Below are positions 42,101-42,949 of a stretch of DNA of 42,949 nucleotides, in pieces (the first letter of the stretch is position 1; every line of letters begins with the position of its first letter). The stretch is from the NCBI RefSeq assembly GCF_000379105.1, contig NZ_KB900612.1, positions 1 to 42,949 of the forward strand, in the 5' to 3' direction. Source of the stretch: Methylobacterium sp. WSM2598 (lineage in GTDB: Bacteria > Pseudomonadota > Alphaproteobacteria > Rhizobiales > Beijerinckiaceae). The translations under genes and the position numbers were made by a program. The notes under the pieces were generated by a model. That model worked only from the letters and a program-made list of their open reading frames with translations, did no database searches and was not told the origin of the DNA.

Positions 42101-42949
42101 CGACATGTCCGGCGATGTGTTCGGCAACGGCATGCTGCTGTCGCCGACCCTCCGGCTCCTGGCAGCCTTCGACCACCGCGACATCTTCCTCGACCCAAAC
42201 CCCGACGCTGCCCGAAGCTTCGCCGAGCGCAAGCGGCTGTTCGATCTCGGCCGCTCGTCCTGGGTGGACTACGATCGATCGCTGATCTCGGCTGGCGGTG
42301 GCGTGTTCTCCCGCTCGCTGAAGACGATCCCGCTTTCGCCGGAAGCCCAGGCGGCGCTCCACTTCGACCGGAGCGAGGTAACACCGGCCGAGTTGATGCA
42401 GGCGATCCTCAAGGCCCCTGCTGACTTGCTCTGGTTCGGCGGCATCGGCACCTACGTCCGCTCCACGAGCGAGACCGACGACGACGCGGGCGACCGGGCA
42501 AACGATGCAGTGCGGATCACCGCGCCTGAAATGCGCGCCAAGGTGGTTGGCGAGGGCGCCAACCTCGGCCTCACTCAGCGGGCGCGGATTGAGGCGGCGC
42601 GTGCGGGCGTCCGGCTCAACACCGATGCCATCGACAATTCGGCGGGCGTCAACACTTCAGACGTGGAGGTGAACATCAAGATCGCGCTGATGGCCCCGGA
42701 GCGCGACGGGCGGCTCACCGACAAGGCCCGCAACACGCTGCTCGCTGACATGACGGAAGAGGTCAGCCATCTCGTCCTGCGCAACAACGAATTGCAGACG
42801 CTCGCCCTGTCGCTGGCGCTGCACGGTGGCGTCGGCGAGACCGGCTTCGCGATGCGGACTATGCAGGCCTTGGAGGCGGAAGGCCGCCTTGACCGGGCGG
42901 TGGAGTTTCTGCCTGACGACGCAGCGCTCGCCGAGCGCATGCGCCGCGG
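39126..42949 (+). CDS. gdhB: NAD-specific glutamate dehydrogenase, large type (3' end outside window)
   Basis: A frame open from GTG 39126 to the window end, at least 1274 residues, starting MTRETAPVLPSSDAKNACTG with GGGGAAG nearby. It belongs to the roughly 1600-residue NAD-GDH class. The N-terminal ACT-like regions (VIEVINDNRPYLLDSTLAAL; AFLDWLADGHFTLLG; LFSADGKLSGEVRVVGLFT) are followed by the catalytic core GYVARGGLRWSDRPEDFRTEVLGLVKAQQVKNAVIVPVGAKGGF (about residues 815-855), DPFTVVGIGDMSGDVFGNGM and KVVGEGANLGLTQ. It interconverts glutamate and alpha-ketoglutarate plus ammonia. Its place next to the hydroxyproline genes, whose products are alpha-ketoglutarate and ammonia, fits nitrogen balancing. 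Confidence 0.93.
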   Translation, partial: MTRETAPVLPSSDAKNACTGLIKMAAEAVTRAGGRGGFVHDLFGRVPPEDLTSYPAAVLADLACDARAFLAVPRRPSDPARLRLRDATIERNGQPCEITVIEVINDNRPYLLDSTLAALTEHGLTPDFVAHPILGVERDAGGALVRVVGETTAEAHGGLARESLIHIHLDRIEGAARERLEAELGEVYRDVALVSDDAEAMRVRLAALSAGLGQGSSPLSEVETMEARAFLDWLADGHFTLLGMQEHGIAGETYSLVPESSLGVLRDPGAAVLRPGPGWIDYTPEILTFLQEPQALIITKASAKARVHRAGYLDYIGIKLFSADGKLSGEVRVVGLFTASAYASPAHEVPILRRKVVAATDRAGLDPTSHAGRSLLAVLETYPRDELFQIDLDRLTHFTLAIASLADRPRLRVLSRPDRFGRFVSLLVYVPKDRYDSTVRARIGAHLAEAYGGHLSAAYPDFPEGPLARTHYIIGLSEPGVPERDPSALEAEIAGIVRTWGDSLRAALATRSGSARARMLAARYAGAFSAAYRDYYLPEVAVADVAILERLTADQPRAVDIGRRDTDPANQIRLKAFSRGTSIALSDRVPALENLGFRVINERTYLVRPSGVGEGDRVWLYDMLLERATGEDISLAEAAVLEEAMLAVADGLAESDGYNRLVLEAALPWREAALLRALGRYLRQLRIRYGQDYIAGTLARHPVIAKGLVALFRARFDPAATGDRVAAEAVVRAEIETALAGVTSLDEDRILRRFVNLIEAALRTNFFQVAEEGGPRDTISFKFACAKVVGMPLPRPLFEIFVYSPRVEGVHLRFGYVARGGLRWSDRPEDFRTEVLGLVKAQQVKNAVIVPVGAKGGFYPKRLPPPSDRAAWLAEGTESYRIFIRTLLSLTDNIVDGAIVPPKDTVRHDPADDAYLVVAADKGTATFSDVANAISLERGHWLGDAFASGGSQGYDHKGMGITARGAWEAVKRHFREMDVDTQSDPFTVVGIGDMSGDVFGNGMLLSPTLRLLAAFDHRDIFLDPNPDAARSFAERKRLFDLGRSSWVDYDRSLISAGGGVFSRSLKTIPLSPEAQAALHFDRSEVTPAELMQAILKAPADLLWFGGIGTYVRSTSETDDDAGDRANDAVRITAPEMRAKVVGEGANLGLTQRARIEAARAGVRLNTDAIDNSAGVNTSDVEVNIKIALMAPERDGRLTDKARNTLLADMTEEVSHLVLRNNELQTLALSLALHGGVGETGFAMRTMQALEAEGRLDRAVEFLPDDAALAERMRR

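Noticed and set aside
40983..42362. 459-residue minus-strand ORF inside the glutamate dehydrogenase gene
   Set aside because: Antisense shadow of a clearly conserved coding frame; its sequence has no family pattern.
1..42949. CRISPR arrays, tRNA and rRNA genes
   Set aside because: No regularly spaced repeats with unique spacers and no recognisable tRNA or rRNA sequence were seen on either strand.

Overview
The window looks like a stretch of a plasmid, megaplasmid or second replicon from a Methylobacterium-like alphaproteobacterium (Methylobacteriaceae or a close relative). Reasons: very high GC in the backbone, a RepA/RepB partition pair with a parS matching the alphaproteobacterial repABC consensus, a HWE-type histidine kinase fragment, a large NAD-glutamate dehydrogenase, and many fragments of insertion sequences. 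No rRNA, tRNA or CRISPR array was seen. The organism call is inference from gene style, not from a search.

Layout. 1-4.4 kb: an IS481 transposase end, small plasmid genes, a HicA/HicB toxin-antitoxin pair, and an orphan ParA with a small partner. 4.7-6.4 kb: a two-gene unit of a ParA-like ATPase and a HEPN protein with an intact R-x4-H motif, lower in GC than its surroundings; this is the best candidate for an undescribed defence or abortive-infection system. 6.4-9.8 kb: small plasmid or phage genes, the C-terminal piece of a phage-type primase, and a frameshifted unknown phage gene. 9.9-13.7 kb: prophage remnant (minor tail protein Z, small and large terminase) in which the large terminase runs in frame into the ATPase half of a HWE histidine kinase, followed by an intact response regulator. 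13.8-16.5 kb: a cluster of TGTCCCC repeats and small unknown genes. 16.5-21.3 kb: the replicon core: repA-repB on the minus strand, two parS-like palindromes, nine GGGGGACAAAATCGGC-type iterons, a DnaA-like box, and a divergent Rep_3-like initiator. 21.5-23.8 kb: an unknown gene, a decayed Tn3-family transposase end and an IS630-type element with matching inverted ends.

24-38.9 kb is a catabolic island that reads as 4-hydroxyproline use: proline racemase-family 2-epimerase, metal-dependent amidohydrolase (possible prolidase), a branched-chain-type ABC importer (binding protein, two permeases, two ATPases), a ProC-like reductase, a DHDPS-family deaminase, an aldehyde dehydrogenase, a DadA-like FAD oxidoreductase and a MocR-type regulator. 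Together these give import, epimerisation of trans-4-hydroxy-L-proline to cis-4-hydroxy-D-proline, oxidation, deamination to alpha-ketoglutarate semialdehyde and oxidation to alpha-ketoglutarate. A decayed IS256 copy separates the uptake half from the catabolic half. From 39.1 kb to the window end is an open NAD-glutamate dehydrogenase gene, which could interconvert alpha-ketoglutarate, ammonia and glutamate.
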